A stretch of 64,000 nucleotides of DNA from positions 2,604,001 to 2,668,000 of the forward strand of contig NZ_CP016948.1 of assembly GCF_001642805.2 (NCBI RefSeq). The letters are read 5' to 3'. This DNA is from Serratia surfactantfaciens. GTDB taxonomy: Bacteria > Pseudomonadota > Gammaproteobacteria > Enterobacterales > Enterobacteriaceae. The position numbers and the translations under genes were made by a program. Under the pieces are notes generated by a model. That model did not search any database, was not told the origin of the DNA, and saw nothing but the letters and a program-made list of their open reading frames with translations. Below are positions 41,820-50,354 of this stretch, one piece after another (positions within the stretch are counted from its first letter, which is position 1; each line of letters opens with the position of its first letter).

Positions 41820-44123
41820 ATGGTTTTAGCAGTCGTTTCGTTTGTTCTCTTTTTGGCGTCGATTTTGATTTATCGCACCCGGGCCGCCGCCAACCGCTGG
41901 TGGTTCGCCATTTTGCTGACGCTGCTCGGCAGCTATCTGGTGCTGAACGTCATCCTGATCGCCAGCAACTACTTTACCGGCGACGGCATCACCGATGCGG
42001 TGATCTACACCGTCACCAGTAGCCTCAAGGGCGCCGGCGTCAGCAAATACGTGCTGCCGTTTATCGGCCTGCTGGCGGCGCTGGGGGGAGTTTTCGCCGT
42101 GCTGGCCCGCAGCCTGCTGCGTCGCAAGGCTAAAGGCAGCAGCGTGGCCTACAGCGTCGTCGCCGTGCTGCTGGCGCTGTTTTCGGTCGGCACCACCCCG
42201 GCGTTTCAGGACATTTCGCTGCTGGTCAAGAGCCAGATCGTCGGCGATACCGCCGATTTCACCACCTACTACAAGGCGCCGAAAAAGACCGTGCAGGGCA
42301 AGCGGCCGAACCTGGTGTATATCTATGCCGAGAGCCTGGAGCGCACCTACTTCGACACCGAGCTGTTTCCCGGTTTGGCCGACGAACTGAATGCCCTGCG
42401 CGCCGACAGCATCGACTTCAGCAACACCCAGCAGCTGCCGGGTACCGGTTACACCATCGCCGGCATGGTCGCCTCGCAGTGCGGCATTCCGCTGTTCGCA
42501 CCCTTCGACGGTAACGCCTCCAGCGCGGTCTCCACCTTCTACCCGGAGAACGTCTGCCTGGGCGACGTGCTGAAGGCCGCCGGCTACAGCAACTATTTCT
42601 ACCAGGGCGCCGAGCTGGCGTTCGCCGGTAAAGACACCTTCCTGAAATCCCACGGCTTCGATCACGTTTACGGCTTCAAAGAGCTGCGCGATCGGGTCGC
42701 CGATCCAAGCTATAAAAACGACTGGGGCTGGTACGACGACACCGTGCTGGACGTGGTGTACGGCAAGTTTGTCGAACTGTCCGAACAGCGCCAACCGTTC
42801 TCGCTGTTTACCCTGACCGTCGACACCCATCACCCGGACGGTTTTATCTCCGCCGGCTGCAGCAAGCAAAGTTACGCCTGGCAGAATAAGGACAACCGCT
42901 CGCTGAGCGCGGTGGCCTGCAGTCAGCAGCACATCGCCGCGCTGATCGACAAGATCAAACGCTCGCCGTACTTCAGCAATACCGTGATCGTGGTGTCTTC
43001 CGACCACCTGGCGATGAACAACACCGCCTACGACATTCTGACCAAGCAGAAGCGCCGCAACCTGTTCTTCATCATCGACGGCACCCGGCCGCAGGCGGAG
43101 CAGCGCCACGAAAAGCGCAGCACGCTGGATAACGGCGCCACGGTGCTGGACGTGATGGGCGGCGACAACTATATCGGCCTCGGCCGCAGCAGCCTGTCGG
43201 CGCCGTCGCTGTCTACGGTGTTCCTGAACATCGAAGAGAAGATCAACGGCTGGAAACCAGCGGTGATCAACCAGTGGGGTCTGCCGAACCGCATCAGCGA
43301 CTACAGCGTGGATACACGCCAGCGCAGCTTCAGCTTCTCCGGCGTCACCTATAAGGTGCCGTTCATCCTGCGGGTGGGCGATAACCGCATCGAACCGATG
43401 TTCAACGTCTATCTCTCCACCCCGCTGCGCAAGCAGCTGGCCGGGCTGGGGGCGGGGGAGAAATTCGTCTGGGTCGATAAATGCTACGAGATCGGCCGGG
43501 TCTGGGCGCCGCAGTTGGCGCTGAGCACCGACATCTGCGTGGCCTCAGGTATCCTGGCCTCGCCGCCGCAGATCGCGCAGGCCAGCGGCGAGCGCTTTCG
43601 CGGCAAGGTAAACTTTGGTGCCCCGACGGCGGACAGCGTCGCCGACTACCAAAACGCCGTCGCCCGCCTGCAGGTGGACGACGCGGCGGTGAAATACCGG
43701 GCGGACGCCATCGAGTTCATGCTGCCCGGCATGCCGGAACAGGTGAAGGCCATCACCGGCGTCTCCGCCGTCGAGGAATGGGGCCGCTGGTCCGACGCCA
43801 ATCTGGCGCCGGCGGTGAACATCGATTACGTCGATCCGCTGCCTAAAACCTTCGATCTGGTGCTGCGCGCCCGCGCCTACGGCAACAACGTCGGCGAACC
43901 GATTTCGGTGCGCGTCGGCGACGAAGAGCGTTTCGTGTCGCTCGGCGAACAGGACAGCACCGTCACCCTGCGCTTCGATAACCCGCGCGGCGCGCAAAAC
44001 ATCAGCATTACGCCGCCGGCGCCGACCGAGCCGAAAGAGAGCGCCAGCGGCGGCTTCACGCCGAAGAAACTGGGCATCGGCCTGGTGTCGCTGAAGGTCG
44101 AAGCGGCCGACCCCGCTTCCTGA
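41820..44123 (+). CDS. opgB: phosphoglycerol transferase I
   Basis: OpgB moves phosphoglycerol from phosphatidylglycerol to periplasmic glucans. The 767-residue protein matches E. coli OpgB in length and order: N-terminal membrane helices (about 1-135), then the periplasmic alkaline-phosphatase-like domain. That domain has NLVYIYAESLERTYFD, LPGTGYTIAGMVASQCGIPL (Thr nucleophile region), FSLFTLTVDTHHPDGFIS and VVSSDHLAMNN. The C-terminal WGRWSDANLAPAVNIDY domain is also kept. The ribosome-binding site is weak (AGGG). Confidence 0.96.
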   Translation: MVLAVVSFVLFLASILIYRTRAAANRWWFAILLTLLGSYLVLNVILIASNYFTGDGITDAVIYTVTSSLKGAGVSKYVLPFIGLLAALGGVFAVLARSLLRRKAKGSSVAYSVVAVLLALFSVGTTPAFQDISLLVKSQIVGDTADFTTYYKAPKKTVQGKRPNLVYIYAESLERTYFDTELFPGLADELNALRADSIDFSNTQQLPGTGYTIAGMVASQCGIPLFAPFDGNASSAVSTFYPENVCLGDVLKAAGYSNYFYQGAELAFAGKDTFLKSHGFDHVYGFKELRDRVADPSYKNDWGWYDDTVLDVVYGKFVELSEQRQPFSLFTLTVDTHHPDGFISAGCSKQSYAWQNKDNRSLSAVACSQQHIAALIDKIKRSPYFSNTVIVVSSDHLAMNNTAYDILTKQKRRNLFFIIDGTRPQAEQRHEKRSTLDNGATVLDVMGGDNYIGLGRSSLSAPSLSTVFLNIEEKINGWKPAVINQWGLPNRISDYSVDTRQRSFSFSGVTYKVPFILRVGDNRIEPMFNVYLSTPLRKQLAGLGAGEKFVWVDKCYEIGRVWAPQLALSTDICVASGILASPPQIAQASGERFRGKVNFGAPTADSVADYQNAVARLQVDDAAVKYRADAIEFMLPGMPEQVKAITGVSAVEEWGRWSDANLAPAVNIDYVDPLPKTFDLVLRARAYGNNVGEPISVRVGDEERFVSLGEQDSTVTLRFDNPRGAQNISITPPAPTEPKESASGGFTPKKLGIGLVSLKVEAADPAS

Positions 44124-44137
44124 TCCCCCTGCGCCGC

Positions 44138-44164
44138 GGGCGCGGTATTTTCTTTGCCGCGCCC
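44138..44164 (+). terminator. GC-rich hairpin after opgB
   Basis: GGGCGCGG and CCGCGCCC form a perfect eight-pair stem 15 bases after the opgB stop. No T run follows, so termination efficiency is uncertain. Confidence 0.55.
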
Positions 44165-44260
44165 GTCATTTCGACCAAGCTTTTACGCCTTTCTTCGGCT
44201 AACCTGTGACGGTGAAACGCCGCAGCCCCGCCACAGAGCCGGGACATCCAAGGAGAAAGT

Positions 44261-45724
44261 ATGAGCTATGCCCCACCTCGCAGCGGCCTCAGCGCCGATC
44301 AGGCACTCGATCAACTGGAAGCCCTGTATGACGCCGCGGTAGACGCGCTGCGTCAGGCGGTCAGCGACTTTATCAGCCACGGCACGCTGCCGGATCCGCA
44401 GGCGCGCGCCGCCGGGCTGTTCGTGTACCCCGAGCTGCGCGTCAGCTGGGACGGGCAGCAATCCGGCCCGAGCAAAACCCGCGCCTTCGGCCGCTTTACC
44501 CATCCCGGCAGCTACAGCACAACCGTGACCCGGCCGCAGCTGTTCCGCCACTATCTGGCCGAGCAGCTGGCGATGCTGGAACACGATTACGCCGCCCATA
44601 TCGAAGTGGCGCCGTCACAGCAGGAGATCCCGTTCCCTTATGTCATCGACGGCTCCAGCCTGGCGCTCGACCGCTCAATGAGCGCCGGCATCGCCCAGCA
44701 TTTCCCGACCACCGAGCTGGCGCAGATCGGTGACGAAACCGCCGACGGCCTGTACCACGCCACCGACAATCATTTCCCACTGTCGCATTTCGATGCGCTG
44801 CGCGCGGACTTCTCGCTGGCGCGCCTGCGGCACTACACCGGCACGCCGGTGGAGCATTTCCAGCCGTTCGTGCTGTTCACCAACTACACCCGCTATGTGG
44901 ACGAGTTCGTGCGCTGGGCCTGCGCGCAGATCGCCGATCCGGCCAGCCCATATATCGCGCTCTCCAGCGCCGGCGGCGCCTACATCACGCCAGAAACCAG
45001 CGCGCCCGAGCAGACGGTGTCCGACCTGGCCTGGAAAAACAACCAGATGCCGGCCTATCACCTGATCTCACGCACCGGTCAGGGCATCACGCTGATCAAC
45101 ATCGGCGTCGGCCCGTCCAACGCCAAGACCATCTGCGATCACCTGGCGGTGCTGCGCCCGAGCGCCTGGCTGATGATCGGCCACTGCGGCGGCCTGCGCG
45201 AAAGCCAGGCGATCGGCGACTATGTGCTGGCCCACGCCTATCTGCGCGACGATCACGTGCTGGACGCGGTGCTGCCGCCGGATATCCCGATCCCGAGCAT
45301 CGCCGAGGTGCAGCGCGCCCTGTATGACGCCACCAAAATGGTCAGCGGCATGCCTGGCGAAGAGGTCAAACAGCGCCTGCGCACCGGCACCGTGGTCACC
45401 ACCGACGACCGCAACTGGGAGCTGCGCTACTCCGCTTCGGCGCGCCGCTTCAACCTCAGCCGCGCGGTGGCGGTCGACATGGAGAGCGCCACCATCGCCG
45501 CCCAGGGTTACCGCTTCCGGGTGCCGTACGGTACACTGCTGTGCGTCTCCGACAAACCGCTGCACGGCGAGATCAAACTGCCGGGCCAGGCCAACCGCTT
45601 CTACGAAGGGGCGATCTCCGAGCACCTGCAGATTGGCATCTGCGCCATCGATCTGCTGCGCGCCGAGGGCGATCGCCTGCATTCGCGCAAGCTGCGCACC
45701 TTCAACGAACCACCGTTCCGCTAA
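44261..45724 (+). CDS. amn: AMP nucleosidase
   Basis: Amn splits AMP to adenine and ribose 5-phosphate. The 487-residue protein (E. coli: 484) has the N-terminal regulatory domain with FVYPELRVSWDGQQSGPSKT. The C-terminal phosphorylase-type catalytic domain contains NIGVGPSNAKTICDHLAVLR, IGHCGGLRESQAIGDYVLAH and VDMESATIAAQGYRFRVPYG. A strong ribosome-binding site (AAGGAG) precedes the ATG. A terminator follows directly. In other enterobacteria amn also lies near nac and asparagine tRNA genes. Confidence 0.97.
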   Translation: MSYAPPRSGLSADQALDQLEALYDAAVDALRQAVSDFISHGTLPDPQARAAGLFVYPELRVSWDGQQSGPSKTRAFGRFTHPGSYSTTVTRPQLFRHYLAEQLAMLEHDYAAHIEVAPSQQEIPFPYVIDGSSLALDRSMSAGIAQHFPTTELAQIGDETADGLYHATDNHFPLSHFDALRADFSLARLRHYTGTPVEHFQPFVLFTNYTRYVDEFVRWACAQIADPASPYIALSSAGGAYITPETSAPEQTVSDLAWKNNQMPAYHLISRTGQGITLINIGVGPSNAKTICDHLAVLRPSAWLMIGHCGGLRESQAIGDYVLAHAYLRDDHVLDAVLPPDIPIPSIAEVQRALYDATKMVSGMPGEEVKQRLRTGTVVTTDDRNWELRYSASARRFNLSRAVAVDMESATIAAQGYRFRVPYGTLLCVSDKPLHGEIKLPGQANRFYEGAISEHLQIGICAIDLLRAEGDRLHSRKLRTFNEPPFR

Positions 45725-45733
45725 CGGTGCACA

Positions 45734-45758
45734 GGCCCGCTGCGGCGGGCCGTTTTTT
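45734..45758 (+). terminator. intrinsic terminator of amn
   Basis: GGCCCGC-TGCG-GCGGGCC followed by six T, between the convergent ends of amn and nac. Confidence 0.9.
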
Positions 45759-45760
45759 CC

Positions 45761-46684
45761 TCAACGCACCAGCGCCAGCGCGCGCTTCTCCTGGCTGCGG
45801 CCGCCGGCGATCGACAACAGCAGGTCTTTCACCAGCAATGCCGGGGCGGACAGCGCCTGTTGGCCCGACATGCACAGCGACAGCGGCACCGACATCGTCG
45901 GCGCATTGATGCGCGCCATCCAGGCCTTGGCCGGGCCGATCATCGCGCGCGCCACCGATTCCGGCAGCACGGTCGCCCCCAACCCGCTGGCGATCGCGGC
46001 GCTCAGCGCGCCCGAGGATTCAATCTCTCCCACCACGTTGATCGCCAGTTTGCGCAGCGCCATCGCCTCTTCCAGCTGGTTGCGCACCGCATCCCCCTCG
46101 CGCGGCAGAAACAGGTTCAGCCGCGCCACGTCCAGCAGCTCGACGCTGTTGCCGGGATGCGGCACCGCACGCGTCGCCACCAGATAGAGATCTTCCCGCA
46201 TCAGCGCGATAGCGTGCTGACCGGCGGGCATTTTGGCGCCGTAGATCATCGCCATATCCAGCGTCTGATTGGCTACCTGCCCGGCCAACGCCGCGCCGCT
46301 GTTTTCATGCAGGCTGAGCAGAATGCCCGGCTGTTGATCGCGCAGGGTCTGCAGCAGCGGTAGCGCCAGCTGCGCCGCAGTGCTGCCCGACGCCAACCCG
46401 AGAGACACCTGGCCGCTCATCGCCTGCCCGGCGCTGTTGACCGCGCTCTGCGCCTGTTCGCACTGGCGCAGAATGGTCTGCGCGTGGGCATAGAGAATAT
46501 TGCCGGCCTCGGTCGGCTGCACACCGCGCTTGGTGCGGATCAGCAGCTGCTGCTTCAACTCCCCTTCCAACGTTGCCAATTGCTGGCTGAGCGCCGGCTG
46601 GGCGATGTGCAACACCTCCGCCGCCTGGGTCAGGCTGCCAATATCGACGATTTTCACGAAGTACTTCAGACGTCTGAAATTCAT
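45761..46684 (-). CDS. nac: nitrogen assimilation LysR regulator Nac
   Basis: Nac couples sigma-54/NtrC nitrogen control to sigma-70 promoters without needing a coinducer. The first 60 residues (MNFRRLKYFVKIVDIGSLTQ, then AAEVLHIAQPALSQQLATLE) are nearly identical to Klebsiella and E. coli Nac. The C-terminal effector domain (LFLPREGDAVRNQLEEAMAL, GEIESSGALSAAIASGLGAT) keeps the Nac layout over 307 residues. The ribosome-binding site is GGAGG. I could not find a clean sigma-54 (TGGCAC-N5-TTGC) element within the first 60 bases upstream, only a poor match. Confidence 0.95.
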   Translation of the reverse strand: MNFRRLKYFVKIVDIGSLTQAAEVLHIAQPALSQQLATLEGELKQQLLIRTKRGVQPTEAGNILYAHAQTILRQCEQAQSAVNSAGQAMSGQVSLGLASGSTAAQLALPLLQTLRDQQPGILLSLHENSGAALAGQVANQTLDMAMIYGAKMPAGQHAIALMREDLYLVATRAVPHPGNSVELLDVARLNLFLPREGDAVRNQLEEAMALRKLAINVVGEIESSGALSAAIASGLGATVLPESVARAMIGPAKAWMARINAPTMSVPLSLCMSGQQALSAPALLVKDLLLSIAGGRSQEKRALALVR

Positions 46685-47022
46685 AGTGCCTCCAGCGAGC
46701 CGCTAAATTGAGAATGCCGAAATCCGGTTATTCAATCGCAGCAAGATCCGGGCCAGAGTCGGTAAATGCCCCGAGAAGCGGGATACGCGGCGGCAAACGG
46801 CCGTTCGCCGGGCAGCGCGCGCCACAACGCAGGGCATGCGTTGCACCACCGGCAGGCAACGGTCTTAAACAATGGGCAATCCGCCGGCACTGCGCGCGGG
46901 ATAAGCGACAAAAGCGAGAAAAAGCAGCAGGTTGGGCAATCTTGCAGCAAACGAACGCATCGGGCGCTTTCAGGCTTTACAAGCCGCAACCGCCCCGCTA
47001 TTATTCGCCCCGTTCACACGAT

Positions 47023-47098
47023 TCCTCTGTAGTTCAGTCGGTAGAACGGCGGACTGTTAATCCGTATGTCACTGGTTCGAGTCCAGTCAGAGGAGCCA
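47023..47098 (+). tRNA. tRNA-Asn (GTT), second copy
   Basis: Identical over all 76 bases to the tRNA at 33235, in the same orientation. The 17 bases before (CGCCCCGTTCACACGAT) and 18 after (TATTTAGAGAAGCCCGCT) are also identical. It marks the right edge of a 13.8-kb segment bounded by direct repeats and is followed by an AT-rich accessory gene. Confidence 0.98.
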
Positions 47099-47107
47099 TA
47101 TTTAGAG

Positions 47108-47140
47108 AAGCCCGCTCAGGGAAACCCGAGCGGGCTTTTT
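47108..47140 (+). terminator. intrinsic terminator of tRNA-Asn (second copy)
   Basis: AAGCCCGCTCAGG-GAAA-CCCGAGCGGGCTT and a T run. Compared with the first copy the inner stem has changed from TTAAG/CTTAA to TCAGG/CCCGA, keeping four of five pairs. This covariation supports the structure. Confidence 0.9.
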
Positions 47141-47397
47141 GCATCTGTACCGCTGCCCTCCCGCCTCAGGTTCACCTCATCCACAAAAAACGCGAAACCC
47201 TCACCTGCGGGTAGAATGGTTTTATCCGCCAATACCCTAAGCCGACGGTGCTGAATATTCGGCCCGGACAATAATTTCTCGCCATAACCGTATTTTTCCA
47301 CCTTCCCTGCATGCATCACGGGTTGAACGTTGCAGCCAGATATCGGGCTTAGGTATAATTATTGACCGATAATGCGTTATTACATGGAGTGTTCGCT

Positions 47398-48261
47398 GTG
47401 AAAAAATTATTGTGTTTATGCCTGCCGATTATTTATTCGTGTAATGTCTATGCAAATGAAAAGATCTGCCCTGAACATCTCACCGCCATTAATGCTTTCA
47501 ATAACATGATATTGACGCAAGACGCCTCAGCCAGGAAGATTCCCAAAAAAGTCAGCATGCATATAGAAAGCAAAGATGATTATATAAAGGCTGATACGCA
47601 GATGGAGTTCGATGAATGCGGCGCGTTGTTAAGTTCACGCAGCAGTAAAACCATCAAGTCACGGATTAATAACAACGTTTTGCTAACTCAACTCCAGGGT
47701 TCGATAGATAAAAATCATAACAACTGGGATTACGACATGACTTTTAAGATGTCAATGATTGAAAATGGAGCGGACAAACATGAACTGATGACACAAAAAA
47801 TGAGCGGGACATTTCTGACAGACCTCAATGGCAAAATAATCCGCTCTGAGGACACATCCGATATTTCCGCTGGAAAAAATCATCAATCAGGTAAGGCAAT
47901 AACCACATTCTCAACGGATGATGCAGGCAGGCTCTCCGGTTCAAGCCGGGTTAGCACGTTAGGAAATGACAGTAGCAACACCGTTTATAGTTATGACGCT
48001 AAAAATCGTTTAACAAGAATGATCTCGGGAGCAACAACTGAAGATTTTACTTATGATAACGACGATAGAGAGTTAACCAGCAAAGAAGTGATGAAGTCAT
48101 TCACCACAGAAACGACCACAACCACCTGTAAAAGCTGGGATAAATTTGGAAGATGCATTAATGCTCAGCAAAACATTTCAATTTTGATTAAAGACGTGAA
48201 GAAAAACCGGGATAACGTCTACAACCACGTTGCAGAAATAAAGTATGACTATGTTTACTAG
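47398..48261 (+). CDS. AT-rich secreted protein with YD/RHS-like motifs
   Basis: I start at the GTG at 47398 (read as MKKLLCLCLPIIYSCNVYAN), which has TGGAG eight bases upstream and gives a clear Sec signal peptide cleaved near VYANE. The upstream ATG at 47362 would bury it. The mature protein of about 265 residues has four Cys and, near residues 200-235, two RHS-type units: YSYDAKNRLTRMISG and FTYDNDDRELTSKE. Such units are normally found in RHS/YD toxin shells. The gene is much more AT-rich than its neighbours and sits next to a tRNA, which suggests horizontal acquisition. The function is unknown; it is not a full RHS protein. Confidence 0.8.
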   Translation: MKKLLCLCLPIIYSCNVYANEKICPEHLTAINAFNNMILTQDASARKIPKKVSMHIESKDDYIKADTQMEFDECGALLSSRSSKTIKSRINNNVLLTQLQGSIDKNHNNWDYDMTFKMSMIENGADKHELMTQKMSGTFLTDLNGKIIRSEDTSDISAGKNHQSGKAITTFSTDDAGRLSGSSRVSTLGNDSSNTVYSYDAKNRLTRMISGATTEDFTYDNDDRELTSKEVMKSFTTETTTTTCKSWDKFGRCINAQQNISILIKDVKKNRDNVYNHVAEIKYDYVY

Positions 48262-48268
48262 ATTGTTA

Positions 48269-48290
48269 TCGGGGGAGTAATCTCCCCCGA
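48269..48290 (+). terminator. hairpin after the AT-rich secreted-protein gene
   Basis: TCGGGGGA and TCCCCCGA form a perfect eight-pair stem with a six-base loop, eight bases after the stop. There is no T run on the plus strand, so it may act as an mRNA 3' stabiliser. Confidence 0.6.
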
Positions 48291-48332
48291 CAATAGGCAA
48301 CGTCACTCAAGGCGCGGCAGCAAACGGCGCGC

Positions 48333-48773
48333 TCAAAAGCTGCGTTTCGCCACCAGATAAGCGCCCGCCACCAGCAACAAGGCGCCGAACAACGCCGGCA
48401 GATTCTCGCGCAGCGCCGCCGGACCGGCGCGGTAGGCATCGGCCAACAGCCCCATGCACAGCTGGCTGGCGACCAGGATCGAGATGGTGGTCGCCGCCCC
48501 CAGCTTTTGGTAACCCAAAATGCCGGCGAACACGAACAGCGATCCCAACAGCCCCGGCAACAGCATCCACCACCTGGCGGCGCCGGTCACTTCCGCCACC
48601 GCGCCGAGACCGTTTTTGGCCAGCAGCAGCCCCATCAGCAGCAGCAAACCGACGCTGGAGTTGATCACCAGCGTGATAAGGATGGTCGAGACGCTTTCGG
48701 TAATGCGCACCATCAGCAGATTCTGCACCACCAGCCCCATCCCCGCCGCCACCAGCAGCAACAGCATATTCAT
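48333..48773 (-). CDS. small DMT-superfamily membrane protein (YdcZ/DUF606 type)
   Basis: I start at MNMLLLLVAAGMGLVVQNLL (48773); the frame before it has no site. The 146-residue protein has five hydrophobic helices and the YdcZ-family N-terminal pattern, with conserved polar Asn and Arg in NLLMVRI and the NSSVGLLLLMGLLL helix. Members are half-size drug/metabolite transporters that often work in pairs. Here it lies 17 bases after an acetyltransferase gene, so the two are probably co-transcribed. Confidence 0.85.
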   Translation of the reverse strand: MNMLLLLVAAGMGLVVQNLLMVRITESVSTILITLVINSSVGLLLLMGLLLAKNGLGAVAEVTGAARWWMLLPGLLGSLFVFAGILGYQKLGAATTISILVASQLCMGLLADAYRAGPAALRENLPALFGALLLVAGAYLVAKRSF

Positions 48774-48790
48774 CGCTCTGTCTCCCGGGA

Positions 48791-49309
48791 TCAGCGCGCG
48801 GGCGGCGTGGCCCGCTCGTCCAGCTTCAGCTGCAGGAAGGTCAGATCCAGCCATTGGCCGAATTTGGCGCCCACCTGCTCCATACGCCCCACCTCATGGA
48901 ATCCCTGCGCCAGATGCAGTTTGATGGAGGCCTGGTTGCCGGATTCAATGCCGGCCACCATCACGTGCTTGCCGATCTCCCGCGCCCGTGCGATCAGCGC
49001 CAGCAGCAACGCTTTGCCAATCCCCTCTCCGCGATGCGCCTGATGGACATACACCGAATGTTCCACGGTATGCCGATAGCCGTCCCAGGCGCGCCAGTCA
49101 CCGAACGACGCATAGCCGATCGCCTCGTCCGCGGCGTTCACCGCCACCAGCACCGGGTAGTCCGCCGCCTGGCGTTCGCCGATCCAGGTTGCGCGGTTGG
49201 CCGCATCCACGGTTTGTTCATTCCAGATGGCGGTGCTGTTCAACACCGCGTCGTTATAGATAGCGGCAATCGCCGCGCTGTCGTTGAGCGTCGCATTTCG
49301 TATAATCAT
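48791..49309 (-). CDS. GNAT N-acetyltransferase (phosphinothricin/methionine sulfoximine type)
   Basis: The 172-residue protein begins MIIRNATLNDSAAIAAIYND, the start typical of the PAT/MddA (YncA) group. It carries the acetyl-CoA loop HRGEGIGKALL near residues 97-107. GNQASIKLHLAQGFHEVG, a conserved C-terminal motif, follows. Enzymes of this group acetylate toxic amino-acid analogues such as methionine sulfoximine and phosphinothricin. It is divergent from an XRE-cupin regulator 38 bases away, which probably controls it. Confidence 0.92.
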   Translation of the reverse strand: MIIRNATLNDSAAIAAIYNDAVLNSTAIWNEQTVDAANRATWIGERQAADYPVLVAVNAADEAIGYASFGDWRAWDGYRHTVEHSVYVHQAHRGEGIGKALLLALIARAREIGKHVMVAGIESGNQASIKLHLAQGFHEVGRMEQVGAKFGQWLDLTFLQLKLDERATPPAR

Positions 49310-49324
49310 GGTTTACCCCGGCCA

Positions 49325-49368
49325 ATTGTCCACTATAATACTACGATATGAATATTAAATTAGACAAT
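49325..49368. promoter_or_regulatory. promoter and candidate operator pair of the XRE-cupin regulator
   Basis: The 38-base gap between divergent genes contains CACTATAATACT, a good -10. ATTGTC (49325-49330) and GACAAT (49363-49368) form an inverted pair on either side of the regulator start codon. A regulator bound to both could block both genes. Inference from symmetry only. Confidence 0.35.
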
Positions 49369-49917
49369 CTAAATCAGCTGATCGGCGCGCGCATTCGCAT
49401 TGAACGCGAGGCGCGCCACTGGTCGCTGTCCGATCTGGCCGAACGGGCGGGCGTATCGCGGGCGATGGTTCATAAGATCGAACGCGGCGAGAGCAGCCCG
49501 ACGGCGATGCTGCTGGGCAGACTGGCGGGCGCGTTCGGTCTCAGCATGTCCAAGCTGATCGCTCGGGCGGAAACGCAGGAAGGCCGACTGCTGCGCCGGG
49601 AAGAACAACCGATGTGGGTCGATCCGGAGAGTGGCTACGTGCGGCGCCACGTTTCGCCGCGCACCGATCTGCCGCTCGATCTGGTGCGCATCGAACTGCC
49701 GGCCGGCGCGGCGATCCCGATGCCGGCTTCGGTGTATGCGTTCAAGCGTCAGCTAATTTGGGTGTTATCCGGTGAGCTGCTGTTTGTTGAGGGTGAGGCG
49801 CGCCACGAAATGGCCGAGGGAGACTGCCTGGAGCTCGGCCCACCGGCGGACTGCCGCTTTGAAAACCGTAGCGACCAACCGTGCGTGTATATGGTGGCGG
49901 TACTGAGCGCCGCCTGA
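49348..49917 (+). CDS. XRE-family regulator with C-terminal cupin domain
   Basis: The 189-residue protein has an N-terminal HTH (residues about 8-62, LIGARIRIEREARHWSLSDL, AERAGVSRAMVHKIERGESS). A C-terminal cupin_2 domain (PLDLVRIELPAGAAIPMPAS to the end) may bind a small ligand. Regulators with this layout often control neighbouring acetyltransferase or amino-acid genes. Here the divergent GNAT/DMT pair is the likely target. No strong ribosome-binding site is visible, so the transcript may be short-leadered. Confidence 0.92.
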   Translation: MNIKLDNLNQLIGARIRIEREARHWSLSDLAERAGVSRAMVHKIERGESSPTAMLLGRLAGAFGLSMSKLIARAETQEGRLLRREEQPMWVDPESGYVRRHVSPRTDLPLDLVRIELPAGAAIPMPASVYAFKRQLIWVLSGELLFVEGEARHEMAEGDCLELGPPADCRFENRSDQPCVYMVAVLSAA

Positions 49918-49930
49918 CGGCTTGCATGCG

Positions 49931-50224
49931 TTAACTTTGCATCGGTCGGTTATAGCCGGCGCGGAAAAACTTCTCCGCCAGCCGGTTATCGCCGCCAGAG
50001 AAGAACTCGCTCATCGGCTCGCTGCCGAGGCCATAGGCGCGGCTGAGCTGCCCGGCCTCAAACGCCGCCCGGTTCTCGTCGCCGCAGCGCTGCGCCAAAT
50101 GGTGCGCATAGCCGAGCACGAAACCGCGCTTGTAGTCGGAGCAAAAGCGCGACAGCTCCGCCTCCGGCTGCAGATTCTCCGCCTTTAACCCCGCCAACAG
50201 CCCTTTGCCAAAATGATCCCCCAC
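49931..50224 (-). CDS. yghW: DUF2623 protein, YghW-like
   Basis: I start at the GTG at 50224 (read MGDHFGKGLLAGLKAEN), because GAGGAGGA ends five bases upstream. The longer frame from an ATG at 50245 would place that site inside the gene, and E. coli YghW also starts close to HFGKG. The 97-residue protein shares with YghW the blocks HFGKGL-AGLKA, CSDYKRGFVLGY, and EAGQLSRAYGL. Function unknown; small, soluble. Confidence 0.85.
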   Translation of the reverse strand: MGDHFGKGLLAGLKAENLQPEAELSRFCSDYKRGFVLGYAHHLAQRCGDENRAAFEAGQLSRAYGLGSEPMSEFFSGGDNRLAEKFFRAGYNRPMQS

Positions 50225-50314
50225 GGTTTCCTCCTCATCATGCAATCGCTATATAAAGAAATATACAGCGAATAGGCGAGCGAGAATATACTCCCAAAGT
50301 TTTACTCGCCGCAT

Positions 50315-50337
50315 AAAAAAGGCCCGCCAGGCGGGCC
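50315..50337 (-). terminator. intrinsic terminator after the nitroreductase gene
   Basis: GGCCCGC-CTG-GCGGGCC on the reverse strand followed by six T, 18 bases after the nitroreductase stop. Confidence 0.87.
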
Positions 50338-50354
50338 TCGGCGAGCGCAAGCGA

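Noticed and set aside
33235..47098. The tRNA-Asn pair as attachment sites of an integrated element
   Set aside because: No integrase or phage genes lie between them and the content is conserved core genes; gene duplication explains the repeats.
46708..47214. Rightward 168-codon frame
   Set aside because: It reads through the tRNA-Asn gene and its terminator, so it is not a protein gene.
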